NCBI GenBank assembly: GCA_945948535.1
Contig: CAMFBN010000003.1
Coordinates: 1-64,000 of the forward strand
Length of the DNA stretch: 64,000 bases
DNA from: an uncultured Clostridia bacterium
GTDB lineage: Bacteria; Bacillota; Clostridia; Oscillospirales; Oscillospiraceae
Direction: 5' to 3'
The notes beneath the pieces are model-generated. The model was not told the origin of the DNA, made no database searches, and saw only the letters and a program-made list of their open reading frames with translations. Below are positions 52,059-59,885 of the stretch, in pieces (position 1 is the stretch's first letter; every line of letters begins with the position of its first letter). A program made the position numbers and the translations under genes.

Positions 52059-52087
52059 TTGCATTTCCCGCGCAATCATGGTATGAT
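52059..52087 (+). promoter_or_regulatory. Promoter of plsC
   Basis: TTGCAT and TATGAT are 17 bases apart, about 47 bases ahead of the start codon. Confidence 0.55.
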
Positions 52088-52133
52088 AGCTGGCAGAAAG
52101 CAGGCGGGCTGTGCCGCCGGAAAGGAACCCTAC

Positions 52134-52853
52134 ATGAATCGAATCGTTACAATGGTGCTGAAAAATCTGGCAATCGTCCCCGGCGCCTGGTTCAGGCTCT
52201 GTAAGTACGCCGAGCACACCGACGACTACCCAGAAATTGAAAAATACCGCCATATTCAGTATATTTTAAAGCACGCCGTCACCGGCGGCAACGTGGATTT
52301 GCAGGTCACCGGTCAGGAGAACATCCCCGCCGAGGGTGGCTTCATGCTCTATTCCAATCATCAGGGTATGTTCGACGTGCTGGCCATCGCCGCCACCTGT
52401 GACCGTCCCATCGGCGCGGTGCTGAAAAAGGAGCTGTACAACATCCCCTTCCTGCACCAGATCGCCCTGTGCACCAAGTCCTTCGCCATGGACCGGGAGG
52501 ACGTGCGCCAGTCCCTGACGGTGATTCAGAACGTTACCGCTGAGGTCAAGGGCGGCAGAAGCTACCTGATTTTCCCCGAGGGCACCCGCAGCCGTAAGGG
52601 TAACGAAATGCTGGAGTTTCACGGCGGCAGCTTCCGCTGCGCCACCAAGTCCGGCTGTCCCATCGTGCCCATCGCTCTTGTGGACTGCTTCAAGGTACTG
52701 GATCAGCCCGGCAGCAAGCCGGTATCCGTGCAGGTGCACTATTTGAAGCCCATCACCAGCGAAGAGTATGCGGGCATGAAGCCCGCCGAGGTCGCCGTGC
52801 TGGTGAAACAGCGGATTCAGGAAAAGCTGGATGAGTGTCCGGCAGAAGAGTAA
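52134..52853 (+). CDS. plsC: 1-acyl-sn-glycerol-3-phosphate acyltransferase
   Basis: 239 residues from ATG 52134 with AAAGGAACC upstream. The acyltransferase blocks are all present: 'MLYSNHQGMFDVLAI' (NHxxxxD), 'KELYNIPFLHQIALCTKSFAMDRE' and 'SYLIFPEGTRSRKGNEMLEFHGGSFRCA' (FPEGT), then 'CPIVPIALVD'. It makes phosphatidic acid for membrane lipids at the inner membrane face. A bidirectional terminator follows. Confidence 0.9.
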   Translation: MNRIVTMVLKNLAIVPGAWFRLCKYAEHTDDYPEIEKYRHIQYILKHAVTGGNVDLQVTGQENIPAEGGFMLYSNHQGMFDVLAIAATCDRPIGAVLKKELYNIPFLHQIALCTKSFAMDREDVRQSLTVIQNVTAEVKGGRSYLIFPEGTRSRKGNEMLEFHGGSFRCATKSGCPIVPIALVDCFKVLDQPGSKPVSVQVHYLKPITSEEYAGMKPAEVAVLVKQRIQEKLDECPAEE

Positions 52854-52858
52854 AGAAA

Positions 52859-52888
52859 TTGCCTTCCCCGGCGGGGAAGGCAATCTTT
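52859..52888. terminator. Bidirectional terminator between plsC and the DHHW gene
   Basis: ATTGCCTTCCCC and GGGGAAGGCAAT pair exactly around a 3-nt loop; TTTATTT follows on the plus strand and AATTTCTTTAC on the minus strand. Confidence 0.8.
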
Positions 52889-53972
52889 ATTTCAGCGCCG
52901 CGCTGCTGCTCAGCACCAACGTGCTGTAGAGGAACAGTACGTCCTGTCCGTGGAAGTCCAGATACTGCTCCAGCAGCTCCGGCTGGACGTAGCGGATGTC
53001 CACAAGCGTCACTTTCGCGTAATCTGTCAGAAGCAGCGGGGCAATGGAACTGCCGAAGGAATCCCGGAAAATCACCAGTTCCCGCTCTGTCCCGGCATTG
53101 GGATTTTCGATGGTCAGCAGGGCTTTGGCCCCGGACAGGTACACATCGTACAAATCCCGGCTGTCTAATTTGGTCATATCATACACGCTTCCCGTTTTGC
53201 CCGTCTCATAATCAAAAACAGTGCACTGGGACAGGGTGTCGTTTTCCATCAAATACAGCGTATCCGGCTCCATGGGCAGGGCTGCCTGTCCATAGTACAC
53301 GCCGTAGAAGGGCCTGTCAACCGGGGTACGCCTGTAATCCTCCGCCTTTGGAGCCGTCACCCCCAATCCTTTACACAGGGCTGTCGCGGCGGGAATCAGG
53401 GCTTCCTGACGCCAGTGGGTGTCGGTGCGGTAATAGTCCTGCCCGGTCAGGGCCGGGCGCAGATCGATTTCTTCTGCCCAGGGCAGTCCCGCTGCCACTT
53501 GGACGTACAGGGCGTCGTAGTCCATAGCGAGGTGCCCGCTTTCCTCCGCCAGATAGTAGCCCTTGTCCGGGACAATGGCGTAAAAGCACCGGTCTTCTTG
53601 CAGATATTGGTCATAAATCCACTGGAACCGCCCAAGGGCGTGGTTTACAGAATCTCTGTTCAGAGGGTACTCCTGTTTGACGGCGGTGCCGTTTGTCAGG
53701 TAGATACCGTTGTTGTCTTTCTGCCCCAGTACCCCAGTGTGAAACAGGGATTTGACGCTGCGGAAAGACTGCCGCAACGGGAACTGGTCTAAGCTGTAGC
53801 TTTCAAAATCCTCGCGGAATTTGCCGGAAAGCAGCGTTTGAACGGAAAAGGCCGGTTTTTGGGCCAGCGGGCGGCGTTCCGCTTCCGAAATCTGCCTGCT
53901 TGGGACAACCCATGCCCAAAGTGCCAGCGTCCCCCAGAGAACCAACACAAATATGGTCTGATGTTTTTTCAT
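52887..53972 (-). CDS. DHHW family protein (AlgX/AlgJ-like partner of MBOAT)
   Basis: 361 residues with an N-terminal signal anchor ('IFVLVLWGTLALWAWVV'). Motifs 'FREDFESYSLDQFPLRQSF' (the F..DQF..R entry), 'YYRTDTHWRQEALIPAA' (Asp-x-His of the catalytic pair) and 'LVIFRDSFGSSIAPLL' (Ser). These are the SGNH-like residues of O-acetyltransferase partners such as AlgX. It probably transfers acyl groups to an extracellular polymer together with the MBOAT protein, 9 bases upstream in the operon. Confidence 0.82.
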   Translation of the reverse strand: MKKHQTIFVLVLWGTLALWAWVVPSRQISEAERRPLAQKPAFSVQTLLSGKFREDFESYSLDQFPLRQSFRSVKSLFHTGVLGQKDNNGIYLTNGTAVKQEYPLNRDSVNHALGRFQWIYDQYLQEDRCFYAIVPDKGYYLAEESGHLAMDYDALYVQVAAGLPWAEEIDLRPALTGQDYYRTDTHWRQEALIPAATALCKGLGVTAPKAEDYRRTPVDRPFYGVYYGQAALPMEPDTLYLMENDTLSQCTVFDYETGKTGSVYDMTKLDSRDLYDVYLSGAKALLTIENPNAGTERELVIFRDSFGSSIAPLLLTDYAKVTLVDIRYVQPELLEQYLDFHGQDVLFLYSTLVLSSSAALK

Positions 53973-53981
53973 GGCGCTACC

Positions 53982-55361
53982 TCAGAATCGGAAATACAGG
54001 AAGGGACTGAAGGAGCCGTCCACCAGATAGGCGGTGCAAATGAGCAGCAGCCCCAGCCAGAAAACCGGTTCCAGCAGGGAACCTGCCCGCGTTGCCCCAA
54101 GCTTTTGGGCGGCAGTCTTCACCAGCGGCGTGGCTCCAAGGCAGGACAGCACCAGCAAAGGCGCATAGCTTCGCAGATAATAACCGGTTTCCTTCGTGAA
54201 CAGAGGCAGCCCGGCACAGCCGAACAGGGCCGCGAAATCGCTCCCGGCCTGGGGAAGCGACTCGGCGTTGAACAGGACAAAACTCAGAATCACCGCCAGC
54301 AGTACATAGCCGTGGCGAACGGCGCTCGGCAGCTTTTGCAGCCCCGGCAGAGCCTTTTCCATCAGCAGCAGCGCCGCGAACATCAGTCCCCACAGTACGA
54401 AATTCCAGGCCGCCCCGTGCCACAATCCCGTGAGCATCCAAACAATCAGGATATTTCGCACCCATTTCGCCTTGCTGACCCGATTGCCGCCCATGGGAAT
54501 ATACACATAGTCCCGGAACCAGCTGCCAAGGCTCTTATGCCACCGCCGCCAGAATTCCGTGACGCTTTTTGACAGATAGGGATAGTCGAAATTCTCCGGA
54601 AAATGAAAGCCGAAAATTCGGCCCAGGCCAATCGCCATGTCGGAATACCCGGAAAAATCGAAGTAAATGTTCAGAGTAAACGCAATTGCGTACAGCCACG
54701 CGAACGCCACGGAGGGCGACCCGCTGTCCCGGCAGAGCTTTACCAGCATGGCAAGGTTATCCGCCAGAATGACCTTTTTCCCCAAGCCGATGACAAACCG
54801 CCGCAGACCCAACCCCACATTTTCCCAGCTGTGGATTCGCCCATCCAGCTCCTTCGCCACATCGGAATAGCGGACGATGGGGCCGGCAATGAGTTGGGGG
54901 AACAGAGCAACGTAGGCCCCAAAGGCGATGAGATTTTTCTGGGGCGGCACCGTGCCCCGGTACACATCCACGGTGTAGCTCAGACACTGGAAGGTGTAGA
55001 AGCTGATGCCCACGGGCAGGGCCAGCTTCAGAAGCGGCAGGCGCAGGCCGGTGACGGCATTGACGCTGGTGAGGAAAAAGTCCGCGTATTTGAAAAGCCC
55101 CAGCAGGCCCACGCCCACGGCGACAGAAAGTAATAGCCACGCCTTTTTATGGGCTTCGCTGCGCCCGATGGCAAGGCCGCACAGGTAGAAAACGGCGATG
55201 GTGAACACCATCAGGAGCAGCAGCTTCGGCTCCCCCCAACCGTAGAACGCAAGGCTTGCAAGAAGCAGCACAGCGTTTTTCCCCCGCCGGGGGGTGAGAA
55301 AGTACACCGCCAGCACCGCCGGGAGAAAATAGTATAAAAATGGGATGCTGGAAAAGATCAT
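53982..55361 (-). CDS. MBOAT family O-acyltransferase (AlgI/DltB type)
   Basis: 459 residues from ATG 55361. About 11 membrane helices with 'ALPVGISFYTFQCLSYTVDVYRG', 'FPQLIAGPIVRYSDV', 'FDFSGYSDMAIGLGRIFG', 'EFWRRWHKSLGSWFRDYVYIP' and the catalytic His in 'WMLTGLWHGAAWNFVLWG'. AlgI-like proteins move acetyl groups across the membrane for modification of exported polysaccharide. Partner protein is encoded next. The track start upstream at 55421 is rejected. Confidence 0.9.
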   Translation of the reverse strand: MIFSSIPFLYYFLPAVLAVYFLTPRRGKNAVLLLASLAFYGWGEPKLLLLMVFTIAVFYLCGLAIGRSEAHKKAWLLLSVAVGVGLLGLFKYADFFLTSVNAVTGLRLPLLKLALPVGISFYTFQCLSYTVDVYRGTVPPQKNLIAFGAYVALFPQLIAGPIVRYSDVAKELDGRIHSWENVGLGLRRFVIGLGKKVILADNLAMLVKLCRDSGSPSVAFAWLYAIAFTLNIYFDFSGYSDMAIGLGRIFGFHFPENFDYPYLSKSVTEFWRRWHKSLGSWFRDYVYIPMGGNRVSKAKWVRNILIVWMLTGLWHGAAWNFVLWGLMFAALLLMEKALPGLQKLPSAVRHGYVLLAVILSFVLFNAESLPQAGSDFAALFGCAGLPLFTKETGYYLRSYAPLLVLSCLGATPLVKTAAQKLGATRAGSLLEPVFWLGLLLICTAYLVDGSFSPFLYFRF

Positions 55362-55387
55362 AGTGGTTTCCTCAAATAAACTTATCA

Positions 55388-55418
55388 AAAATGGCAGCGG
55401 CATTACCGCTGCCATTTT
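55388..55418 (-). terminator. Intrinsic terminator of the vanZ-like/DUF4358 transcript
   Basis: On the minus strand AAAATGGCAGCGG and CCGCTGCCATTTT form a hairpin of at least 11 bp with a 5-nt loop and a T run (TTTTTGATAAG). It lies directly after the DUF4358 stop codon and before the MBOAT gene. Confidence 0.75.
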
Positions 55419-55420
55419 CA

Positions 55421-55960
55421 TCAGATTACAAAATCACAGGTTCTTCCCGCCACGGTCTGGAAGGCGTCCACAAAGGACTGGGCGGTCATGTCGCCGGTGG
55501 TGGACACCATAATCAGCATCACCACATCGCCGATGCCTGCCACCTTCAGATCGTCCGCTTCCACGCAGATCCACTTCCGGGGGTCTACGCCGGACTTCAT
55601 GCTTTCCGCCACGGCTCTGGTATCCGCGCCCTCGGCGGTGCGCACCATGACCATGGAGAAGGCCAGAGAGCCCATCATCGGCTCGTAGGCGGCAGCCTCG
55701 GTGAGTTGGGAAGCGTCGTCAAGGCCGGTGTAGCTCTTGATGGCCCAGGCGCCATCCTCGCTGGTGTCTGTGAGGTCGATGGGGTACACGCCGCCGGCAA
55801 ACTCCACGGGCCGCTGCTCAATGACCTTGTTCAAAAGCTCCTCCATGGTGCCATCAAGGTTGGCAGCGGGTGCGGTGGTTTCCGCAGTTTGCTTGCCGCC
55901 GCAGGCGGTCATGGCAAGCGCAAGGCTCAGCGCCAGCAGGGCGCAAATCAGTTTCTTCAT
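55421..55960 (-). CDS. DUF4358 lipoprotein
   Basis: 179 residues from ATG 55960. Lipobox 'LAMTAC', then the DUF4358 fold: 'VEFAGGVYPIDLTDTSEDGAWAIKSYTGLDD', 'AAYEPMMGSLAFSMVMVRTAEGAD' and 'DDLKVAGIGDVVMLIMVS'. DUF4358 lipoproteins are often next to MBOAT/DHHW genes in Clostridia, as here. Role unknown, possibly in cell-envelope modification. Confidence 0.82.
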   Translation of the reverse strand: MKKLICALLALSLALAMTACGGKQTAETTAPAANLDGTMEELLNKVIEQRPVEFAGGVYPIDLTDTSEDGAWAIKSYTGLDDASQLTEAAAYEPMMGSLAFSMVMVRTAEGADTRAVAESMKSGVDPRKWICVEADDLKVAGIGDVVMLIMVSTTGDMTAQSFVDAFQTVAGRTCDFVI

Positions 55961-55961
55961 T

Positions 55962-56414
55962 TCAGGTTTCCTCCAAATGTTTTTTCTTACGCATACAATA
56001 ATGCCCAAAAGTGAGCAAAATCACTCCCAGCAGCACGCCGCAGGAGTCGATACAAACGTCCCGCAGGCTGGAAACCCGGCCCGGGACAAAAATCTGGATG
56101 GTTTCATCCACACAGGCTGCCGCCGCTCCGAACAGGAACGGCGCAAGCTTCCCCTTTTTCAGCATCCCGAACAGCCAGCACAGGCACATTCCCAGCGCCG
56201 TGAACTCCGTGAAATGGGCCAGTTTCCGCAGCAGGAAGCCCCCGTTTTCCGGCCCCGGCTCCCCCTGCGCAAAAAGGAGCTCCAAAATTTTCTTGACAAA
56301 ATCGCTGATGGCCCCGGAAATCCACCCGGGCAGCAGGGAATTGCCCCAGATGAACACAAGGCAGCATATCAGCAGCGTCACACACAGGCGCATTCTTTTC
56401 TCTGTCCGAATCAC
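55962..56414 (-). CDS. VanZ-like membrane protein
   Basis: 150 residues with four membrane helices and the VanZ signature 'LLRKLAHFTEFTALGMCL' and 'AACVDETIQIFVPGRVSSLRDVCIDSCGVLLG'. VanZ-family proteins lower binding of teicoplanin and related lipoglycopeptides in some bacteria; most members are uncharacterised. It ends one base before the DUF4358 start and overlaps mntP by 4. Confidence 0.85.
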   Translation of the reverse strand: MIRTEKRMRLCVTLLICCLVFIWGNSLLPGWISGAISDFVKKILELLFAQGEPGPENGGFLLRKLAHFTEFTALGMCLCWLFGMLKKGKLAPFLFGAAAACVDETIQIFVPGRVSSLRDVCIDSCGVLLGVILLTFGHYCMRKKKHLEET

Positions 56415-56986
56415 GCCAGCACCCCCAGATGCTCCAGCAGAATCTTCACGCCCAGCGCAATCAGGATGATGCCTCCGGCAATCTCCGCCTTGTTTTCAAA
56501 ACGGCTGCCGAACACATTTCCAATCTTCACGCCCAGCATGGACAGCAGGCAGGTGCAGATGCCAATGAGCGTCACAGCGAAGTAGATGTTCACATTGCCC
56601 ACCATGGCCAGAGAAATGCCCACCGCCAGCGCGTCAATGGAGGTAGCCACCGCCATGATGAACATGGTTTTCACCGACAGGTCCGCATTGCCGCCGCAGT
56701 CGCATTCTTCTTCCTTGGACAGGGCCTCCTTCAGCATATTCACACCGATAATCGCCAGCAGGCCGAAGGCGATCCAATGATCCACCGCCTGAATGGCTGT
56801 GGCAAACAGCGTACCCAGAAAAAAGCCGATCAGCGGCATCAGCGCCTGAAAGCCGCCGAACCACACCCCGCAGGTGAATTCCGCCTTGAAGGTAGCCCGC
56901 CGCAGGGCCAACCCCTTGCACACCGACACGGCGAAAGCATCCATGCTCAGCCCCACCGCCAGCAGCAGTAACTCTCCGATTCCCAT
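56411..56986 (-). CDS. mntP: Manganese efflux pump MntP
   Basis: 191 residues from ATG 56986. Six helices in two repeats: 'LLLAVGLSMDAFAVSVCKGL' and 'MAVATSIDALAVGISLAM', each with the conserved Asp in a D-A-x-A-V motif, plus 'GVWFGGFQALMPLIGFFLG'. MntP exports excess Mn2+. A yybP-ykoY riboswitch lies in its leader and a DtxR-family regulator gene is nearby at 59346. Confidence 0.92.
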   Translation of the reverse strand: MGIGELLLLAVGLSMDAFAVSVCKGLALRRATFKAEFTCGVWFGGFQALMPLIGFFLGTLFATAIQAVDHWIAFGLLAIIGVNMLKEALSKEEECDCGGNADLSVKTMFIMAVATSIDALAVGISLAMVGNVNIYFAVTLIGICTCLLSMLGVKIGNVFGSRFENKAEIAGGIILIALGVKILLEHLGVLA

Positions 56987-57047
56987 AAAAAAGGCCTCCG
57001 TACAGATTACAACCGGCACAGAAGTCGAACAAAGAGACTGAGCCGGC

Positions 57048-57136
57048 CTTCAAGTCTCGTCATTTCAGGCGGAACCGGGGTTGCCCCAGTATGTCGATTC
57101 CGTCCCGCGTCTTCCGCGCCGACTACTCCCTCTTCT
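57048..57136 (-). promoter_or_regulatory. yybP-ykoY manganese riboswitch in the mntP leader
   Basis: On the minus strand the leader has GAGGGAGTAGTC at the 5' side, CGACATACTGG in the middle and TGACGAGACTTG at the 3' side. These are the conserved blocks of the yybP-ykoY aptamer (GGGGAGUAG, CAUACU, GACGAGAC). A downstream GAGACT/AGTCTC hairpin followed by TTTG could compete with the aptamer as the switching element. Mn2+ binding would turn on mntP. Confidence 0.85.
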
Positions 57137-57142
57137 GGCGGA

Positions 57143-57171
57143 ATTATAACAAAAGGCTCCCGGTTTGTCAA
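57143..57171 (-). promoter_or_regulatory. Consensus promoter of mntP
   Basis: TTGACA and TATAAT on the minus strand, perfect, 17 bases apart. The -35 lies inside the loop of the terminator of the upstream azlCD-GNAT operon, and the spacer contains its 3' arm. The transcript would start near 57136, at the riboswitch. Confidence 0.8.
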
Positions 57172-57184
57172 GGCAAACCGGGAG
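57157..57184 (-). terminator. Terminator of the azlC-azlD-GNAT operon
   Basis: CTCCCGGTTTG and CAAACCGGGAG pair exactly around a 6-nt loop; CCTTTTGTT follows on the minus strand. It lies 15 bases after the GNAT stop codon. Confidence 0.8.
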
Positions 57185-57198
57185 AATACACAGTTATT

Positions 57199-57726
57199 TT
57201 ACAATTTTTCCAGCATTTTCTCCAGCAGCACCAGTCCCACGCCCTCAATGCCGTTGAACACGCAGGGCACAATGCCTGCCTCCCGGTAGCCCAGCTTCCG
57301 GTACATGGCTCTGGCCCGGGCATTGCGGCTGTTGGTGTCCATCCGCAGCACGCGGCAGCCGTTTTGGCCGGCGAAGTCTTCATAAAACGCCACAAACTGC
57401 TTTCCATAGCCCATGCCGGCGGTGTCCGGGTCGATGACCAGCGTGTGCAGCACCATGACCTCAGAATTCTTCGCCTCATACAGCCACGGCCCGCCGTAGT
57501 AGGCATCCACCTGGGTCTGGTTGATGATGGCAGCGCCGACGATTGTTCCGTTGTGCTCCTGCACGAACAGGTCGTCCCGGCAAAGGGCCTGCCGGGCAGT
57601 GTCCTCAGTGGGGTAGATCCCACGAATCCAGCCGATGGTTGCCCGGCCCGCTTCTTCCTCGGTGTGGAGCTTGTCGTAGATCGACGCAACGGCAGGAATA
57701 TCCGCCGCCAATGCCTTGCGAATCAT
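57199..57726 (-). CDS. GNAT-family N-acetyltransferase
   Basis: 175 residues from ATG 57726. 'IRKALAADIPAVASIYDKL' (first strand and helix), 'MVLHTLVIDPDTAGMGYGKQFVAFYEDFA' (acetyl-CoA loop, here G-M-G-Y-G-K) and 'VLRMDTNSRNARARAMYRKLGYREAG' are the GNAT motifs. Acceptor unknown. Its start overlaps the azlD stop by 4 bases. Confidence 0.87.
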   Translation of the reverse strand: MIRKALAADIPAVASIYDKLHTEEEAGRATIGWIRGIYPTEDTARQALCRDDLFVQEHNGTIVGAAIINQTQVDAYYGGPWLYEAKNSEVMVLHTLVIDPDTAGMGYGKQFVAFYEDFAGQNGCRVLRMDTNSRNARARAMYRKLGYREAGIVPCVFNGIEGVGLVLLEKMLEKL

Positions 57727-58043
57727 GCCAGCACCCCCGCCAGTTTCAAAACGCACTCCACAATCAGCACCGCCGCGCTGCTGCTCACGGCGACAACAAT
57801 CAGGCTCTTGCCCCGATAGGCAAGGAGGATCGCCACAATCAGCGCCGCCGCGCCGCTGATAATGGAGGCGGTGCTGCTGAGGATTGCCGGGAAGGTCATT
57901 GCCGTCAGGCAGGCGTAGGGCACATAGTGCAGAAAGGAGCGCAGCAAGCGGCTGCGGATGGGTTTTCTAAAGATGGTCAGGGGCAGCACGCGAATGAGAT
58001 AGGTGGTCAGCGCCATGGCGAAAATGTACACATAGATATTCAT
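57723..58043 (-). CDS. azlD: AzlD family branched-chain amino acid exporter subunit
   Basis: 106 residues with four helices: 'YIFAMALTTYLIRVLPLTIFRK' (the conserved T-x-x-x-R-x-x-P of AzlD) and 'FLHYVPYACLTAMTFPAIL'. AzlD works with AzlC to export branched-chain amino acids or analogues. It overlaps azlC by 4 bases. Confidence 0.88.
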   Translation of the reverse strand: MNIYVYIFAMALTTYLIRVLPLTIFRKPIRSRLLRSFLHYVPYACLTAMTFPAILSSTASIISGAAALIVAILLAYRGKSLIVVAVSSSAAVLIVECVLKLAGVLA

Positions 58044-58753
58044 ACCGCCGCCTCCGCTTCTTCCTCGATGGGGAGCAGTGCGGCGCAGATGCCCGCCGCC
58101 GCCACGGTGCAGATGACGATGGCGATGCCCGCGGACACGTCCTTCAGCACCGGTGCCCAGGTAAACAGGCTGCTGAATACCAGCGCCAGAAGCACCGCCG
58201 CCAGAATCTTACGGTCGGTCTTCGCCGGGGGCACCACGATGGCAATGAACATTCCATAGAGCATGACGCCCAGCGCCGCCTGAATGGAAGATGGCAGCAC
58301 CGACCCGGCAAGGCCGCCGCAGAGGGTGCCCAGCGTCCAGCCAACGATGGGCAGGGTGCCAAGGCCCAGCATAAAGGGCACCGCCAGCGGCTCTATCCGG
58401 GCCATAGCCAGCGCGAAAATCTCATCGGTATTGAAAAACGCGATGAACAACCGGGGCAGGAAGCCGATCCTCTCCCCCATCCGCTGGCTCAGCGCCAGAC
58501 TCATGAGGGCGTAGCGGCTGTTGATAATCAGCTGGGTCAGAATCATTTCCCACAATGTTGCCGCCGCCACAATGACGGTCAGCCCGGCGAATTGTCCCGC
58601 GCTGGTTAAATTGGTCAGCGAAATCAGCGTGGCGTCCCACACGCTGACGCCCTGGCTGACCGCCATGGCCCCGAAGCCAAAGCTGACGGAGAAATAGCCC
58701 ATGCCCACCGGCAGTCCCCGGCTGACTCCCGTCCGATATTCCCGAAAGTTCAT
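58040..58753 (-). CDS. azlC: AzlC family branched-chain amino acid exporter subunit
   Basis: 237 residues from ATG 58753 (AAAGGATGATACAT upstream). 'GLPVGMGYFSVSFGFGAMAVSQG', 'SLTNLTSAGQFAGL', 'NSRYALMSLALSQRM' and 'IAFFNTDEIFALA' are the AzlC signatures. It forms the main membrane part of the exporter. The ATG at 58762 is too close to the ribosome site. Confidence 0.9.
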   Translation of the reverse strand: MNFREYRTGVSRGLPVGMGYFSVSFGFGAMAVSQGVSVWDATLISLTNLTSAGQFAGLTVIVAAATLWEMILTQLIINSRYALMSLALSQRMGERIGFLPRLFIAFFNTDEIFALAMARIEPLAVPFMLGLGTLPIVGWTLGTLCGGLAGSVLPSSIQAALGVMLYGMFIAIVVPPAKTDRKILAAVLLALVFSSLFTWAPVLKDVSAGIAIVICTVAAAGICAALLPIEEEAEAAV

Positions 58754-58772
58754 ATGTATCATCCTTTATTTA

Positions 58773-58908
58773 ATTGACAATTGACAGTTGACAATTGAAA
58801 ATGATTGTGTCCCTACGGGACGATTTACAGCTTTTGGCCAGAATTTTTCCACTTCATCCCGTAGGGAATTCTAAATTGTCAATTGTCAACTGTCAATTGT
58901 CAATTTTC
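58773..58908. repeat. Nested inverted-repeat element (MITE-like)
   Basis: ATTGACAATTGACAGTTGAC with six more bases at 58773 has its exact reverse complement at about 58880-58906. Inside, TCCCTACGGGA (58810-58820) pairs with TCCCGTAGGGA (58857-58867). The whole can form one long hairpin of about 135 bases. The right arm supplies the last two codons and stop of the gene at 58900. Confidence 0.75.
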
Positions 58909-59250
58909 AGTCACGCCCTGATATTCCATCAACTCCAGCACCTGCTGGCCCCGTTGGGTCAGAGCCATGCTGCCCTTGAGGGGATACTTCCCGTAGCCGG
59001 CATAGCCCGCCAGGGGCTTGTCGTAATCTAAGGAAATCAGGCCCTTCTTTTCCAGAACCTGCAGCAGCAGGCTCATATTCTCCGGTGCGTCCGCCTCCGG
59101 GTACACCGGAGTCAGATCGCCCAGCTGCCGGGCCACCGGCAGAAAGGCATACTGCCCCAATCGGCGAAGAAAATCGATTTCCGGCTGGCTCAGCACCAGC
59201 TCCCGGGCGCAGCCGGAGCATGCGCCGCAATGACCGCTGCAAGTTCCCAT
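58900..59250 (-). CDS. Cys-rich small protein with winged-helix-like tail
   Basis: 116 residues from ATG 59250 with GGAGGGG upstream. The N-terminus 'GTCSGHCGACSGCARE' has four Cys in a ferredoxin- or zinc-like spacing (C-x3-C-x2-C-x2-C). The rest is helical ('EIDFLRRLGQYAFLPVAR', 'LLLQVLEKKGLISLDYD', 'ALTQRGQQVLELM') and looks like a winged helix. It precedes no other gene but follows the DtxR-type gene. A metal- or redox-sensing role is plausible but unproven. Confidence 0.65.
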   Translation of the reverse strand: MGTCSGHCGACSGCARELVLSQPEIDFLRRLGQYAFLPVARQLGDLTPVYPEADAPENMSLLLQVLEKKGLISLDYDKPLAGYAGYGKYPLKGSMALTQRGQQVLELMEYQGVTEN

Positions 59251-59345
59251 GGATACCCCTCCATACTCCGTAACCGGCACCCCAGACAGGAGCGCCAATC
59301 ATAGCATACGCCATTCCCGGTGAAAATAACCGGCATGATAAGCAA

Positions 59346-59726
59346 TCACACCGGTTTTTCCTTCAGCTGTGCCATGTGGCGCTTCAGTGCCTGAAAGGAT
59401 TCGTCCGAAATGGCGTGCTCCATTTTACAGGCATCGGCAATGGCGGTGCCCTCCGGCACCCCCAGCGCCATGAGGAGCTGACTCAGCAGGGTGTGCCGCT
59501 CAAAAATTTTCTCAGCGATTTCCCGTCCGGTCTCCGTCAGGGTCAGGCCGCCGTCCGTGTCCACTTCCACATAGCCGCCGGTTCGCAGAATGCCCATGGC
59601 CCGGGATACGCTGGGCTTGGAATAGCCCAAATACTCGCTGACATCCACGCTGCGAACAAAGCCGCTTTTCTGGCTCAGCACCAGAATGGCTTCCAGATAC
59701 ATTTCTCCGGATTCGTGAAGCTCCAT
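59346..59726 (-). CDS. DtxR/MntR-family metal-dependent regulator
   Basis: 126 residues from ATG 59726 with AGGAGG upstream. 'SGEMYLEAILVLSQKSGFVRSVDVSEYLGYSKPSVSRAMGIL' is the DtxR helix-turn-helix; 'GREIAEKIFERHTLLSQLLMALGV' and 'ADACKMEHAISDESFQALKRH' hold the metal ligands (Glu, Cys, His, His). The short form without an SH3 domain is like MntR or the IdeR-type of Clostridia. Senses Mn2+ or Fe2+. It may regulate metal uptake genes outside this window. Confidence 0.88.
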   Translation of the reverse strand: MELHESGEMYLEAILVLSQKSGFVRSVDVSEYLGYSKPSVSRAMGILRTGGYVEVDTDGGLTLTETGREIAEKIFERHTLLSQLLMALGVPEGTAIADACKMEHAISDESFQALKRHMAQLKEKPV

Positions 59727-59885
59727 TCGGATTCCTCCTGATGTGCGAATTTGTGCACGAAGTTTTCTGTAGAATACCACAGCTTTATGCAGAATGCAAG
59801 AACTTACATTTTTTCTTTACAAAAGACTTTTCAAGCGGGCGAAAATAGTGTACATTGTCCCTATCAGAAAAGGAGGCGCGTTACA

